Source of the DNA: Bradysia coprophila
Taxonomy: Eukaryota > Arthropoda > Insecta > Diptera > Sciaridae
Length of the DNA stretch: 64,000 nt
Reading direction: 5' to 3'
Assembly (NCBI RefSeq): GCF_014529535.1
Contig: NW_023503423.1
Span: forward strand, 9,013,340 to 9,077,339
The notes beneath the pieces were generated by a model, which had not been told where the DNA came from, did no database searches, and saw only the letters and a program-made list of their open reading frames with translations. Positions 34,791 to 45,279 of this stretch are shown here, piece by piece. A program made the translations under genes and the position numbers. Every line of letters starts with the position of its first letter. Within the stretch, counting starts at the first letter, position 1.

Positions 34791-35035
34791 ACAAGTACCC
34801 CAAGGCAAGTTAAAATAAACTGGTCTTCTGTCCTCTCGCTCTCAACGTACCACGTTGAAAGAGAAACAAATACTTTGACAAGTACCCCAAAGCAAGTTAT
34901 AATAACTAGTCTTCGGTTTTCTCGCTCTGATCTACTTTGACAAGTACCCCAAGGCAAGCAATGAAAGTAAATGGATTATCTACTTTCATTGAAGGCAAGT
35001 TATAATAACTAGTCTTCGGTGTTCTCGCTCTGATC
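34791..35035. repeat. Three tandem copies of an ACAAGTACCCC repeat
   Basis: Copies start at 34791, 34878 and 34940. Each carries ACAAGTACCCCAAGGCAAGT (or AAAGCAAGT), then ATAATAACTAGTCTTC (or AAATAAACTGGTCTTC) and TCTCGCTCTGA. The first unit has an extra ACGTACCACGTTG segment. The third unit is split by a 33-bp insertion with an 8-bp duplication. Confidence 0.88.
34959..34991. mobile_element. 33-bp micro-MITE, CAATGAAAGT family
   Basis: The insert begins CAATGAAAGTA, ends TACTTTCATTG (11-bp perfect inverted ends) and has 11 bases between. AAGGCAAG is duplicated on both sides (34951-34958, 34992-34999), while the neighbouring tandem units carry a single uninterrupted CAAGGCAAGTTA or CAAAGCAAGTTA. 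The ends match the tips of the 205-bp and 48-bp copies. Confidence 0.93.
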
Positions 35036-35039
35036 ATCA

Positions 35040-35230
35040 ATGTCATTTGAGATGTCAAATATGTACATTGTCACTTTCACACAGGGTAACCCGTAAGTTC
35101 AAAAAATGTAAGAGAAATTTTTATTTTTTGTGAGGTTAGCTGGATGAAATTGACACTTTTGACACATTTTGTGAAGAAACTGCTATTTGACAATGATCAA
35201 CGCACTTCGCAAAAGTGCTTCGAGTGACAG
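35040..35230. repeat. Dispersed GAGGTTAGCT repeat (copy also at 40.5 kb)
   Basis: GTGAGGTTAGCT, TGAAATTGACACTTTTGACA and GAAACTGCTATTTGACA recur, slightly changed, at 40680-40765. It is probably one terminus of an old element. Confidence 0.5.
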
Positions 35231-35505
35231 CTGCCGAATAGAGTACTATTTTGTATGAAAAATCTTTTATAACAGTGTCAAAATTTGTTCAGTACACTGT
35301 CCCGTTTCAGTACCCTATTTAAAGTACCACTCTACTTGAAGTGCGTTGCAATGATCTATAGAAGGTGGTTAACGAACAAAAATACAAGATTTTTTTTTTT
35401 ACAGCGGGCGAGATGAATAACAGAGTGAGGAATCTGTTCTCACATTATTCGTTCGTCAAACGAACTGGTCATCGGTGGTTTTTGATTTTTTATTTTTAAG
35501 AGTTA

Positions 35506-38500
35506 ATGAAACAGCCAAAAATTATTCCGGGTATTGGTGAAGTGGTCCTTGAGGCGAATAAAAACAACTACGCTACTCATGTTTACACTTGCAACACAAA
35601 AGAGAACATAACACCCAAACATAAGTCATCATACAATTATCATCATCATATTCAAAACGTAATGCAAAACAAACATAAGTTAATTGTTTCAACCGCCTTG
35701 TTCGCCACATTGGGCATTAGTGTACTCTATGTCCTACGCAATGGCAATATTGTTTATCGACTGAGACGTATGCTTGACTACCGGAATCCGCTACGGAATC
35801 AAGAAATTGTCGTGGCGAACAATTTTGGCGACTGCCAAAAAATTGTGGAACGACTTAAACGGTAACGTGCAACGTTGTATAGCTTTCAAAGTGTGTAATC
35901 AACAAGTACTGATAAGTTCTTTCACATTTTAAGACACTGTACAGAATATCGTGTGCTCGGGTTTGATTGCGAATGGACAACAGTTAATGGGAGTAGAAGG
36001 TAATGTGTGACGTCATTGCACGGACAGGAATTTGTTTAAAAATAAAATAAAAATTATTTTAGACCAGTGGCCTTATTACAGTTAGCTACACACAGGGGAC
36101 TATGCGGTTTGTTCAGATTGAGCAGCCTAAAAACTGTACCGTCCGACTTACGGGTAAGGCTAGCTACTCTAGAATTTAGTTTAAGCTTTCCAATGCCTTG
36201 TAAGAAATAGACTCAGTGACTGATGCTCAGTCAAAGCTCGGCTCTGCGATGTTGTCATTGGAAAGCCTAATTTAGTGTACTCGAAGAAGAAATCGTCTGG
36301 TAAATCTTTCTGATCATTGTATATCCAGGCCATCCTCGAGGATGAAAATATAATCAAAGTTGGTGTTGTTCCGATCGACGATTCAAAGTACCTAGCTCAG
36401 GATTATGGCATTCGTGTGGCGAGTACGCTTGATCTTCGCCATTTGGCAAAGTCATTGGGATATGAGCCCAGCGGTCTAGCTAAATTAGCCGAAATTCATC
36501 TGAGCTTGAAAATGAACAAAAACTGGCGTATAAGGTGTTCTGATTGGGAAGCCAGATCACTGACCGACGAGCAATTGGGATATGCGGCAACCGATGCCTT
36601 TGCGGCTGTTGAAATTTTCAAGACCCTGAATGGACATTCGGATTTACGGTAAATGGCAAAGTATTTCGTGGAATTTTAATCGAAAAACTTTTTCTCCTCA
36701 GCTTGAAATTTGTAAGCAAACATTCACTTGAACGGGACATTGGCGACTGTGGGAAATATTTAAATTTAAAATTTAGCAACGTCATTATCGCACCATCCGC
36801 CAAGTCTTCGAAAAAGCAAGTGGGGTAAGCGTGTGGATCACATTGTCGGAATCACATTCGCATCATTTTGTTTGGTGAAATTGTTTCAGGATTACAATGA
36901 AACCAGTCCGATCATTTTCAATGAGAACGAATGTATTGTACACAAACTGTTTCTTACAAGCCCCCGATGGAGAATTGCTCGCATCGATAGACCGAAGAAA
37001 AGCCGAGTGGTAAGTCAAATCCATCAGGAAAAAGGAAAAAGTAAGAAATTTGGTGACGAATTTCGATTTTCAGGTACATAAACAAATCGCTGGGCACATT
37101 AGTAACCGATTCACCATACACTGTCCGTTTAAACTTTGAGCCGGCTGCACGAGCCCGTGGAGATGTGGGTGAATTCTACAAACTACCGAAACTCAATCAA
37201 TGTGTCGTGTGCGGTGCCAGCGAATCGTTTAATCGCAAGAATATCGTTCCTCGCGAATATCGCAAGCATTTCCCGGACGTGATGAAATCGCACTCGTCGC
37301 ACGATATCGTTCTTTTATGTCCACAATGTAACCGCTTGAGTAGCTCATCGGATATGACCATTCGACTGCAGTTGGCTGCTGAATGTGATGCTCCGTTTCT
37401 GCTGAGGGAGGGATGTCTGCCCCGAATTACACACTCTGTTGAACTCAAGTATGCGAACAATTTACGTTAATCGAAAAATTCCGAATTGAATCGAATGCGA
37501 TTTTCAGGCAACGAAGGTCATTTGCGAATGCTTTGTATCTGAACGAGAATCGAATTCCCGACGAACGAAAACAATTTCTTAAACAGGAACTCCTGAAACA
37601 TTATCCACCAGGTACTGAAATTACAGAACAATTGCTAGTGGACGCAATGGAAACGGAAACGGGGTGAGTAAATTTGTTGCAAATAGTGAGATTTTTCCCT
37701 ACACACTATCGGCTAAGATATTTCGACAGAATGCCTTATCAAAACAAGACGGACTGAAGACACCAAAATGATAAATGTCTTAGAAAGACAAATTAAACGT
37801 CCGTAAAATTAGTATATGCGTTCTGGGCCAGGGGCTATTTAGTTGAATTTTCAGCAAATTTTGGCGAATTTGGAGAATTTGACGAATTTTGACGAATTTT
37901 GGCGAATTTTGACGAATTTTGGCGAATTTTGACGAATTTTGGCGATTTTTTGTGAATTTATACATGATTTTAAGAAATTTCAAAGAATCTTAGAACTTAG
38001 CTACATATTTTTGGCCAAGACATTCCAGAAATCTATTTTTAACCGGGAAGCCATGATGGCTTTTTTTTGTTGGAAAAACGATGAAAAATGTCCTAATGTT
38101 GTGAATTTTACATATATTTGTGAATTTGGTAGATTCTTGCATATTTTTGTTATGCTATATCACAAAACTAGCAAAATATTTCAAAAAACATAAATTTGGA
38201 AGAAAATTTTCAAAATTTGAATTTTTTAATTTGGGAGAATTTCGGCGAATTTCGACGAATTTTGGCGAATTTTGGCGAATTTCGGCAAATTAATTCAACT
38301 TAATAGCCCCTGTTCTGGGCCCATAACCTGTTAAGAGTCTTGTAGATCCGTCTCGATACTAATGATACAGAGCAAACAGAAAGTTCAAATGAATTGTACA
38401 AGAGCTTTCATTGAAGTGAAGAAAATTTAGTTTACAACGGCCCACTCTCGCATAAGCTTTGCCAACTCCAACACCATCTACCCTGCTGTTCTAAATTCCG

Positions 38501-38826
38501 ACCCGTTGAACTCAAACGTAACAATCGAAACCTGAACGGATTCTGATCAAAAGTATTTCACGTTTTCCAGGGAGGTAAATGCGGGCTACAGTGCACATGG
38601 AGCAAAAGTTGTCGAATTCTACAAAAATAGTGACGGTGGCCTTATAATGCTGGAGAATATTTGGCGCGAACATTTCGTGAACACAATGAAACCGAAATTT
38701 CTACCCAATTTGTGGTCGTTGAATCACACGACCGAGAGATTAACTATACGAGCGACAGAAGGACGTATCCAGGAAGACGATTTGAAATTTGCTGGACTTG
38801 GTAAAGTTGATCAGCCCATTTGTTGA
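35506..38826 (+). CDS. EXD2: Exonuclease 3'-5' domain-containing protein 2
   Basis: Nine exons (35506-35861, 35934-35999, 36063-36153, 36329-36648, 36702-36824, 36890-37009, 37074-37448, 37508-37663, 38571-38826) give 620 aa, close to the human 621. EXD2 is a DEDDy 3'-5' exonuclease anchored in the mitochondrial outer membrane and also linked to DNA-end resection. A membrane segment lies at residues ~59-77. Catalytic signatures: GFDCEW (D130, E132), KVGVVPIDDSKYL (D188/D189) and YAATDAFAAVEIF. The C-terminal half carries CVVCGASESFNRKNIVPREYRKHFP with a later CPQC, an HNH-like zinc region. M53 (35662), just before the membrane segment, is a plausible alternative start that would give an N-terminus more like the human one. 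Intron 8 holds an hAT MITE. AATAAA is at 38835. Confidence 0.95.
37829..38312. mobile_element. hAT-type MITE in EXD2 intron 8, CAGGGGCTATT ends
   Basis: The 484-bp element starts CAGGGGCTATTTAGTTGAAT and ends with the complement CTTAATAGCCCCTG. The 8-mer TTCTGGGC flanks it exactly (37821-37828, 38313-38320). Next to each terminus are runs of a GGCGAATTTTGAC-type minisatellite, which is its most distinctive internal feature. It shares its tip with the elements at 16619 and 53926. Confidence 0.93.
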
Positions 38827-39159
38827 CCTATGTAAATAAATGGCAGTAAAAATTCCTTTGTTTTTCTTTGCGAACGTGAAACTAAAAGCTGAGGAGAAGT
38901 TGCTAAAAACGGTGTTCGTTGGGTTGAAAACAAAATTCTAAAAAAATTTGGCGCCAATTTTTCAAAGATGTCATCAGACAGCCGTCAACGCCACTTTTGT
39001 AGTGTCATTTTTACCCATTTCTCTGACAACTGTGACGATCCAAAACAAACGCTGAAGTGCATTTCAGTGATCCTAACACAATCTCTATTAGTTTGATTCC
39101 ACCGCTATCACTGTGAGGACTGTACACATTTTTTTTGAAAAACAAAACAGAGACAAGAA

Positions 39160-39790
39160 ATGGCCGGACTCGAATCTATGATCACAACCTTTGATGAAAA
39201 GCCGTCTCCTGTGGATCGTGAAAAGGTTACGTGGTTACCAGTTGTTTTGTAAGCCGTGGCCTAACACCAAAGTTTTGTGTCTTTCTGTACCTTACAGACG
39301 TGTCCTCTGCTACTCAGAGTATTCTGTTCGACCGGTCGTCATCATTCCACGAGTGAATTCGGTCACGGCAATGTTCCCTCGAATGAACTACAAATTTATA
39401 CTTGGCAGGATGCTACATTACAGGAGTAAGTGTGTCAAAAGATCACCAACTTGTTGATCAATCTCAATCTCTTGACATCTATTTCTGAAGCTAATCAATC
39501 ACCAATAACCACATCGTTTCATTTCCATCACCAGACTCACCACTCTCGTTCGTGACGTCAATCCGGAGACGCGACGCAAGGGAACATATTTCGATTTTGC
39601 TCTGGTGCAACCGGAACCATTTGGTCCGGGCTATCGGATGAGAGACATCGGAGTCACTTGTTCCGGACAACGAAATGCCGACGATACGTTAACATTAGCC
39701 CAAGCCAAGTTCAATATCGGTGATTACATGGACATCAACATTACACCACCGAATCGTGTACCACCACAGCGACGAGCGAGACCGTATTAA
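39160..39790 (+). CDS. SAP18: Sin3-associated polypeptide SAP18, copy 2
   Basis: Exons 39160-39225, 39298-39425 and 39535-39790 have exactly the same lengths and phases as copy 1 (66, 128, 256 nt) and encode 149 aa. About ten residues differ, mostly near the N-terminus (MAGLESMITTFDEKP) and at scattered sites (FGHGNV, DFALVQPEPFG). The C-terminus RRARPY keeps the usual PY. The exons are roughly 90-95% identical in DNA by eye, but the introns (72 and 109 bp versus 80 and 138 bp) have diverged, so this is an intron-containing gene duplication and not a retrocopy or an assembly echo. It starts 333 bp after the EXD2 stop, same strand. AATAAA lies at 39812 and near 39908. No disabling change is seen. 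Confidence 0.95.
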
Positions 39791-39919
39791 GACGGAGGAT
39801 GCGAAATGGAAAATAAATTTTACAAACACGAAATGAGGTTAACGGTCGCCCCGTATAACACCTTTGTGACACTTATTTTAACGTGGTGAACAGACACTGC
39901 AAAAAATAATAAACGAGGG

Positions 39920-40500
39920 GCGATGTGCAGAAGAAAAATGTTGTTTCGATTCTCTCATATTGTTCCTCTCTGCCAGTATAGTTCTATTGATGGAAAGAGT
40001 GAAATCATGAACTTGAGGATCGAATTTGCTTTTAGTAAACTTTATTTTAAATGTGCGGCCTGGCCGAACTATTTTAGTTAAACTACTTACGAAATAATAA
40101 TTTTATCTTATTTAAGGACCCCTTCAAAAACATCAAAATTTATGCTGCTTACGTCAGATGAAAACAACCTCTTTTCACAACTTGTTGCATAAATTACTAT
40201 TATGCGACAAGGTGCGAAAAGTGGTTTTGTAAATTAGTTTGTTTTCATGGGTAGGTACACGCATTATCTTTGACTACTTTTTAAAATTGCTCAAAATTTA
40301 CCGAAAATTCACTCCAATTGGATAGCTGAATTCCTTGGTCGGCACAAGGCACATTACCCTTAACCTTCTAAGCTTCTTCTACTGTCAACTCTTATTCTAA
40401 GCAAACCCCTCAACGCCCTCAACTCTGCATTTCCAGGTCAAATAGCTTCGTTTATTCGAAACGATACCACAATCCAACGCTATACCCGTACGAAATATGA
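39920..40500. other. Intergenic, no feature
   Basis: Downstream flank of SAP18 copy 2. I see no gene or clear repeat. Confidence 0.4.
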
Positions 40501-40539
40501 AAGAGTGATATATACGACAAAGTTGAATGATATAGATCA

Positions 40540-40770
40540 TTGTCAATGTCGTTTGAGCTGTCAAATAAGTTGTCATTTTCACAAAGCTAACCTCAAATCG
40601 AACAAAAAAAGTATTGGATGGTGAGATGCCACACAAATTTTCATACATTTCAAGGGGCGGCTCTGTGAACGAAACACCTTTTGAGGTTAGCTTTGTGAAA
40701 TTGACAACTCATTTGACACTTTTTGAGAGAAGAAACCGCTATTTGACACTGATATATTCGTGGAACAAAA
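40540..40770. repeat. Inverted-repeat element with AGGTTAGCTTTGTGAAA arms
   Basis: TTTTCACAAAGCTAACCTCAAA near 40574 faces TTTTGAGGTTAGCTTTGTGA near 40679, with the CAAATAAGTTGTCA and TTGACAACTCATTTG motifs outside them. The right arm resembles the repeat at 35040-35230. Confidence 0.6.
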
Positions 40771-41436
40771 AAACCTGTGTTGGTAGTACCGGATTTGAGC
40801 TAGTTAGTAGTTAGCTGTCAAAATGTATGAGACTTTGTAGCTCCTACAGCGCTTCAGCTCTCTCATTAATATATGCCCGTACCGGAGTACCTTATCGAAC
40901 TGTAAAACTTAAATTTGAGCCATCGACCCAAAAAATACTCACCGTTGATCATACCTCTCATCCGAATCTCCACTACATATTGGCGAAGCTTCAACAACAG
41001 TCAACACTTATTAATTCTACGACAATTGTCCGCAATCGTCAAGATGCCTAGTGTCACCATTTTTCTCCATCGAAAGTCATGCACTAGCACTACCTACGTC
41101 ACGTTGCAATCAATTACTTTACTGTCGAGCATCAAAGAGAAATTCTGCGGGCAATACGACAACTTGTCAATTAAGGTTTCATCGATCCGGTTATCCTTCG
41201 ACTTCTGCACACACAATGAACTTAAATAATAATCATTAGCAACGCATTCGCAAAGTTCTCTCATTCAGAATGAGTCATTCTATCTCAAATTGCAAAAACA
41301 AAGTTGGTCATTTTAGAATGAAAGAATCCGAAACTTGTCTTTTTACGTCCTTGTGAAGTACCTAACAACTATCGGCTGACACCGTAATAGTTATTTACGT
41401 ATCGATTGAGTAGACCGAAAGAGTTACGTATTAAGT
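40771..41436. other. No gene recognised
   Basis: Overlapping open frames of 62-104 codons in two frames lack any recognisable motif. The sequence is unclassified. Confidence 0.35.
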
Positions 41437-41554
41437 TTTGTATGCTTGCTAAGAGGACCGAAAGTAAAGAAATGTCAATTCAAGGGGCGAAAGCGGAAGC
41501 TTTCGCCCCGCGAATTGACAGCTTTACTTTCGGTCCTCTTAGCAAGCATACAAA
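41437..41554. repeat. 118-bp near-perfect hairpin with CCGAAAGTAAA motif
   Basis: TTTGTATGCTTGCTAAGAGG at 41437 pairs with its complement ending at 41554; the stem runs through GACCGAAAGTAAAG and GGGGCGAAAGC to a loop of about four bases. Only a few mismatches occur. Two further CCGAAAGTAAA palindromes follow at 41714-41816. Confidence 0.85.
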
Positions 41555-41634
41555 CGTTTTTGTCGATAGTGCAGTCGTTTGCGACGTATGCGAAAAATGA
41601 ATCCGATTTCTGTCCTGTAACAGATTTAAATTTC

Positions 41635-42103
41635 TTTTTATGCCAAATACTGCGAAAGTTTGTATTTTCGGTCCTCAAATGGTGACCGAAAGTAAAAAAA
41701 TTCAGGCCTTGGGCCGAAAGTAAATGTCACTGTCATGATTTTACTTTCGCCCCTTGGGCTTGCGTATTTGCGGGCCGAAAGTAAATGTCACTGTCATCAT
41801 TTTACTTTCGGTCCTCATATGTCGCGAAAACACATGTTCACTTGATTGAAAGTACGCATTGAGTGTAGTGTTGTGTTGACGATAGCCAAATGTTTTGTGA
41901 GCAAGTGAATGTATGTTTACAGTAATTTCATTTGTTAAATTGTTTTTATTTTTATACCAGGGGGTTGCCGCCCCCTGGACCCCCGCGCTTTTCGGCATTT
42001 TCGTGTTTCTACAGCAAATTTTGTTGATAACTCAACAGTTTAATTAAAATTATGTTTTGTTTCGGACCGAAAATACAAATCTTCCGCAGTATTTGGCATA
42101 AAA
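41635..42103. repeat. Nested inverted repeats with a GC-rich core
   Basis: TATGCCAAATACTGCGAAAG at 41639 and TACAAATCTTCCGCAGTATTTGGCATA (ending near 42101) form outer arms. Between them are two copies of GGGCCGAAAGTAAATGTCAC, each followed by its complement, and the GC-rich block CCAGGGGGTTGCCGCCCCCT (from 41960). The structure implies several insertions of one palindromic family. Confidence 0.65.
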
Positions 42104-42119
42104 AATAGTATGCATCACT

Positions 42120-42700
42120 CGGGGCAAAAGTCCCTTGTTATGCAAAATACTATTTCATGCGTGCGGTGTGATTTGCCTCATTTTCTTCACTCTATAGTCC
42201 TTGAGAAAATTGCGTTTTGCTGACTATTGGTCGTATATGACATTTCTAGAGAGAAAAAAGCAGCACTTTCTCACCCGTGGGGAGAAAATAGAACTTTTCT
42301 TACTTGAACTGTCACTCTGTTTATGTTTTCAAAAATTATATGGCAAATGATGTTATTTGTTTTGTGAAGAAAAACAGTGAATCACACCTCGCACATTGAA
42401 AAAACGAGGTCTTCACCTCTGGGAGAAATAGGAAATTCCAACTCGAGCGAAATCGCAGCCACTCTGGCCACAAACATCGCTCTTATTGGAATTTGCTATT
42501 CTCTTCGCTCGGCAATGATTTTTCAAAACGATTAATAAATAATTTTCGCGTCTTGGGACGGTAATGTGGTGATTCTGCGTCCTCCGTGTTCCAACGTTCC
42601 AGCTCAATTTCATTAGAAAATCAAAAACAAAAACTCAATGCGCGGGTCGATATACCGAACTATTGTTGACGGTTTTTTCATTCCATTAGCGGTCACTTTC
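42120..42700. other. Promoter side of the protease gene; repeat remnant
   Basis: It contains a copy of the AGGAAATTCCAAC / CCAGAG repeat (42415-42515, inverse of 890-960). No core promoter can be called with confidence. Confidence 0.4.
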
Positions 42701-42759
42701 AGAAGACTATGAGTGAGCTTATGTTAAATATTTGCATTCGCTATAAAGTTTCAGTAAAT

Positions 42760-44948
42760 ATGAAGCTGTTTCAGACATCGTTTGCAATAATCCTCCTGTG
42801 TAATTTGAAAAACAAAGTGCAAGGTGATGAAAGTGATACACCTGCCTGTGGCCGGCGTCTACTAAATCATGACGCACTTATAGTAAATGGTCATGCATCC
42901 AAAGAAGGAGACTGGCCGTGGCATACGGGCATTTTGCATATTGCAATAAATTGGAATATTGAGTACAAATGTGGTGGGACACTATTGAATTCACAGTCAG
43001 TTTTGACTGCTGCCCATTGTGTTTATGAAAACGATCGAGTCATAGTGCCGGAAAGGGTCTTAATACAGCTGGGAAGGAACAATTTAAAAATATCTGGAGC
43101 TCATAGTCAGGACATTGAAGTAAAATTGTTACATATCGGTTCAAATTCCTATATGGTTCGAATCGGTTCATTTAATTCTCACAAACTATTCGCAAACAGG
43201 TCTACCAAATAGTTCCTCATCCAAATTTCAATGAATCCAGTTTGGCCAATGATATCGCTATCGTACGTTTGGCAACCAGAGCTACGTTCAGTAATTACGT
43301 GCAACCAATTTGTTTGTGGGAATCGAACAAAGAGGATTTATCAGAAGTTGTGGGAAAGCTTGGCACGGTAGTTGGTTTCGGAATTACAGAACACGATCAA
43401 ATATCTTATACGCTTCGGCAAGCTGTCATTCCGGTGGTTCATCTAACTACCTGTCTGGAAAGCGATCGTAACTTTTTCGGAAACTTTTTATCGGATTTGA
43501 CATTTTGTGCTGGGTTCCGTAATGGTAATTGTTTTTTGCCATCCTGTTTCCATGCATTTTTACTTTACGACAAATGTGTACAGGAACCAATGCGTGTAAC
43601 GGCGATAGCGGTGGCGGCCTGACATTCGCAGAAAATGGTGTCTATCGTATACGAGGTATCGTGTCCTTAACACAGTCGCGGCGTAATAGTCATGAGCGAC
43701 TCTGTAGAACTGACCAATACGTCGTTTTTACGGATGTGGCAAAATATTTGCAGTGGATTGAAGAAATTGTGCCGGAATTACCATCAGGAGGTATCTCTAG
43801 TGTTTCATATTACGGTTGCAATACGGTCTTATGGTTTTCAAGTTTATTTTACTTGTATTAGCACTTCTCGTTTAGGCTTGCAGGTATAATGTTATACGCG
43901 TGTTCTTATGATGCATAAATACATGCATGTCTACTATACATATACCAGCCAAACGAGCATATAATTCGAGTAAATTTTAGTCTTGAAAGATTCTTGAATA
44001 CTAAGACCTAGCTTAGACTAGGTGTGTTAGGTGTTGGACTGTGAAAAACGTAAATGTGGAACACGAGAAAACTTTTCCCCTTTCAGGATCTACCACCCAA
44101 AAGCAGAATGTGTCTGCAAATGAAGTGAATTATTGTTACTTCCTGAACAACGATCTCACGGATGCCAGAATCCAGCGGGATGACTGCGAGGACCGATGCG
44201 CTCGCACACCGAGTAATTTTTTTTTCAACAGAAATGTTTTAATACAAATTCGAAAATTTCTATGTACCGATCAGATTGCACTCACTTTGTTTGGACCGAC
44301 TACGAGGAGGGAACCTGTTGGATGAAACAAAATCGTGTCACAGCAAAAGATGCTCATCGCAGTGAGGGCAAAGAGGCCATTTGCGGAATTGTCGACAATT
44401 TATCACACATTGCGTGGAACGAAAGCAATATGGCTTTCGGTTGTGACTTTTGGGAAAATGACCTAGAAGATGTCGAAACCAATGACCATCACGAGTGTAA
44501 CTATCGATGCGCATTTACAGAAGGTATATGATGACCACACCAAGAATTTTTTTTGTTTTATTATACAATCAGCCATCCGCTGCTGTCAGGTTGCACTCAT
44601 TTCGTGTGGAACGAAGACGGTGGAACCTGCTGGATGAAACAGAACTCGGTTGGCAGAAAAGACGCATTTGTAAGCAGAGACAAATCGGTAGCTTGCGGTA
44701 TTGTTAAAAGAATCGATTGGAATGGAAACAATTGGGCTATGGGATGTGATTTTCGAGGAAATGATTTGATAGACGTTCGATCCGGAAGTCATGAATGCCG
44801 TGCATATTGTGCGGCTAATCATCAATGCACGCACTTCAATTGGAATGGATGGTCCGGCGGAACGTGTTGGATGAAACAACACAACGGGGTGACGAAAGAT
44901 GACGCTATTATAACGTCGGATCCGGAGTCTGTGTGTGGAATAAAATAA
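42760..44948 (+). CDS. Secreted S1 serine protease with three C-terminal PAN/apple domains
   Basis: Six exons join in frame: 42760-43119, 43200-43524, 43584-43790, 44087-44212, 44275-44523, 44590-44948 (541 aa). A signal peptide (residues 1-22) precedes a chymotrypsin-fold domain activated before IVNG. The triad is visible: TAAHC (H86), NDIAIVRL (D138) and CNGDSGGG (S237). The pocket residue equivalent to Asp189 is Asn, unlike trypsin and reminiscent of gd/ModSP-type regulatory proteases. Three tandem PAN_4-like repeats follow, each with GCDFxxNDL (NYCYFLNNDL in the first), CTHFxW, GTCWMKQ and CGI. Exon 3 has the donor GGAG|GTATCT; if it is not used, translation stops at 43861 after a hydrophobic tail (VLWFSSLFYLY), giving a 320-aa form. 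An in-frame ATG at 42709 is less likely because the signal peptide starts at 42760. The PAN exons might instead be a separate gene, but no start was seen for one. Confidence 0.78.
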
Positions 44949-45279
44949 ATTTTGTTTTTTTGCCGAAAGTCTTGCCATTAAAAATATTTCCCGATTTTCA
45001 GAGGATTTTGATTCGACTTCTTTTCGTCAACAATTTCCTTCCAGACCAACTTGTTAAATTTTCAATCATTTTACATTAAAATGGCTGTAAGTTAATTTAA
45101 TGCTATTAAAATCATTTTTAATTGAAATTTATATTTTGTACTATCAAAATAGTCAAATTACTTCAATCTATTGGAAATTAATTTAATGCTCTAGATCATG
45201 TCCAAGATACGGTACTTTCAAACGTGACCTCATTTAAGTTTCGTTAAATGTTTCGTTCATTCAATTTTATGAGATTTTT

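Noticed and set aside
37939-38193. 84-codon frame in EXD2 intron 8
   Set aside because: It lies inside the AT-rich body of the hAT MITE and has no coding features.
44586-44978. Minus-strand frame of 130 codons over the last PAN exon
   Set aside because: Antisense shadow of the Cys/Trp-patterned PAN repeats.
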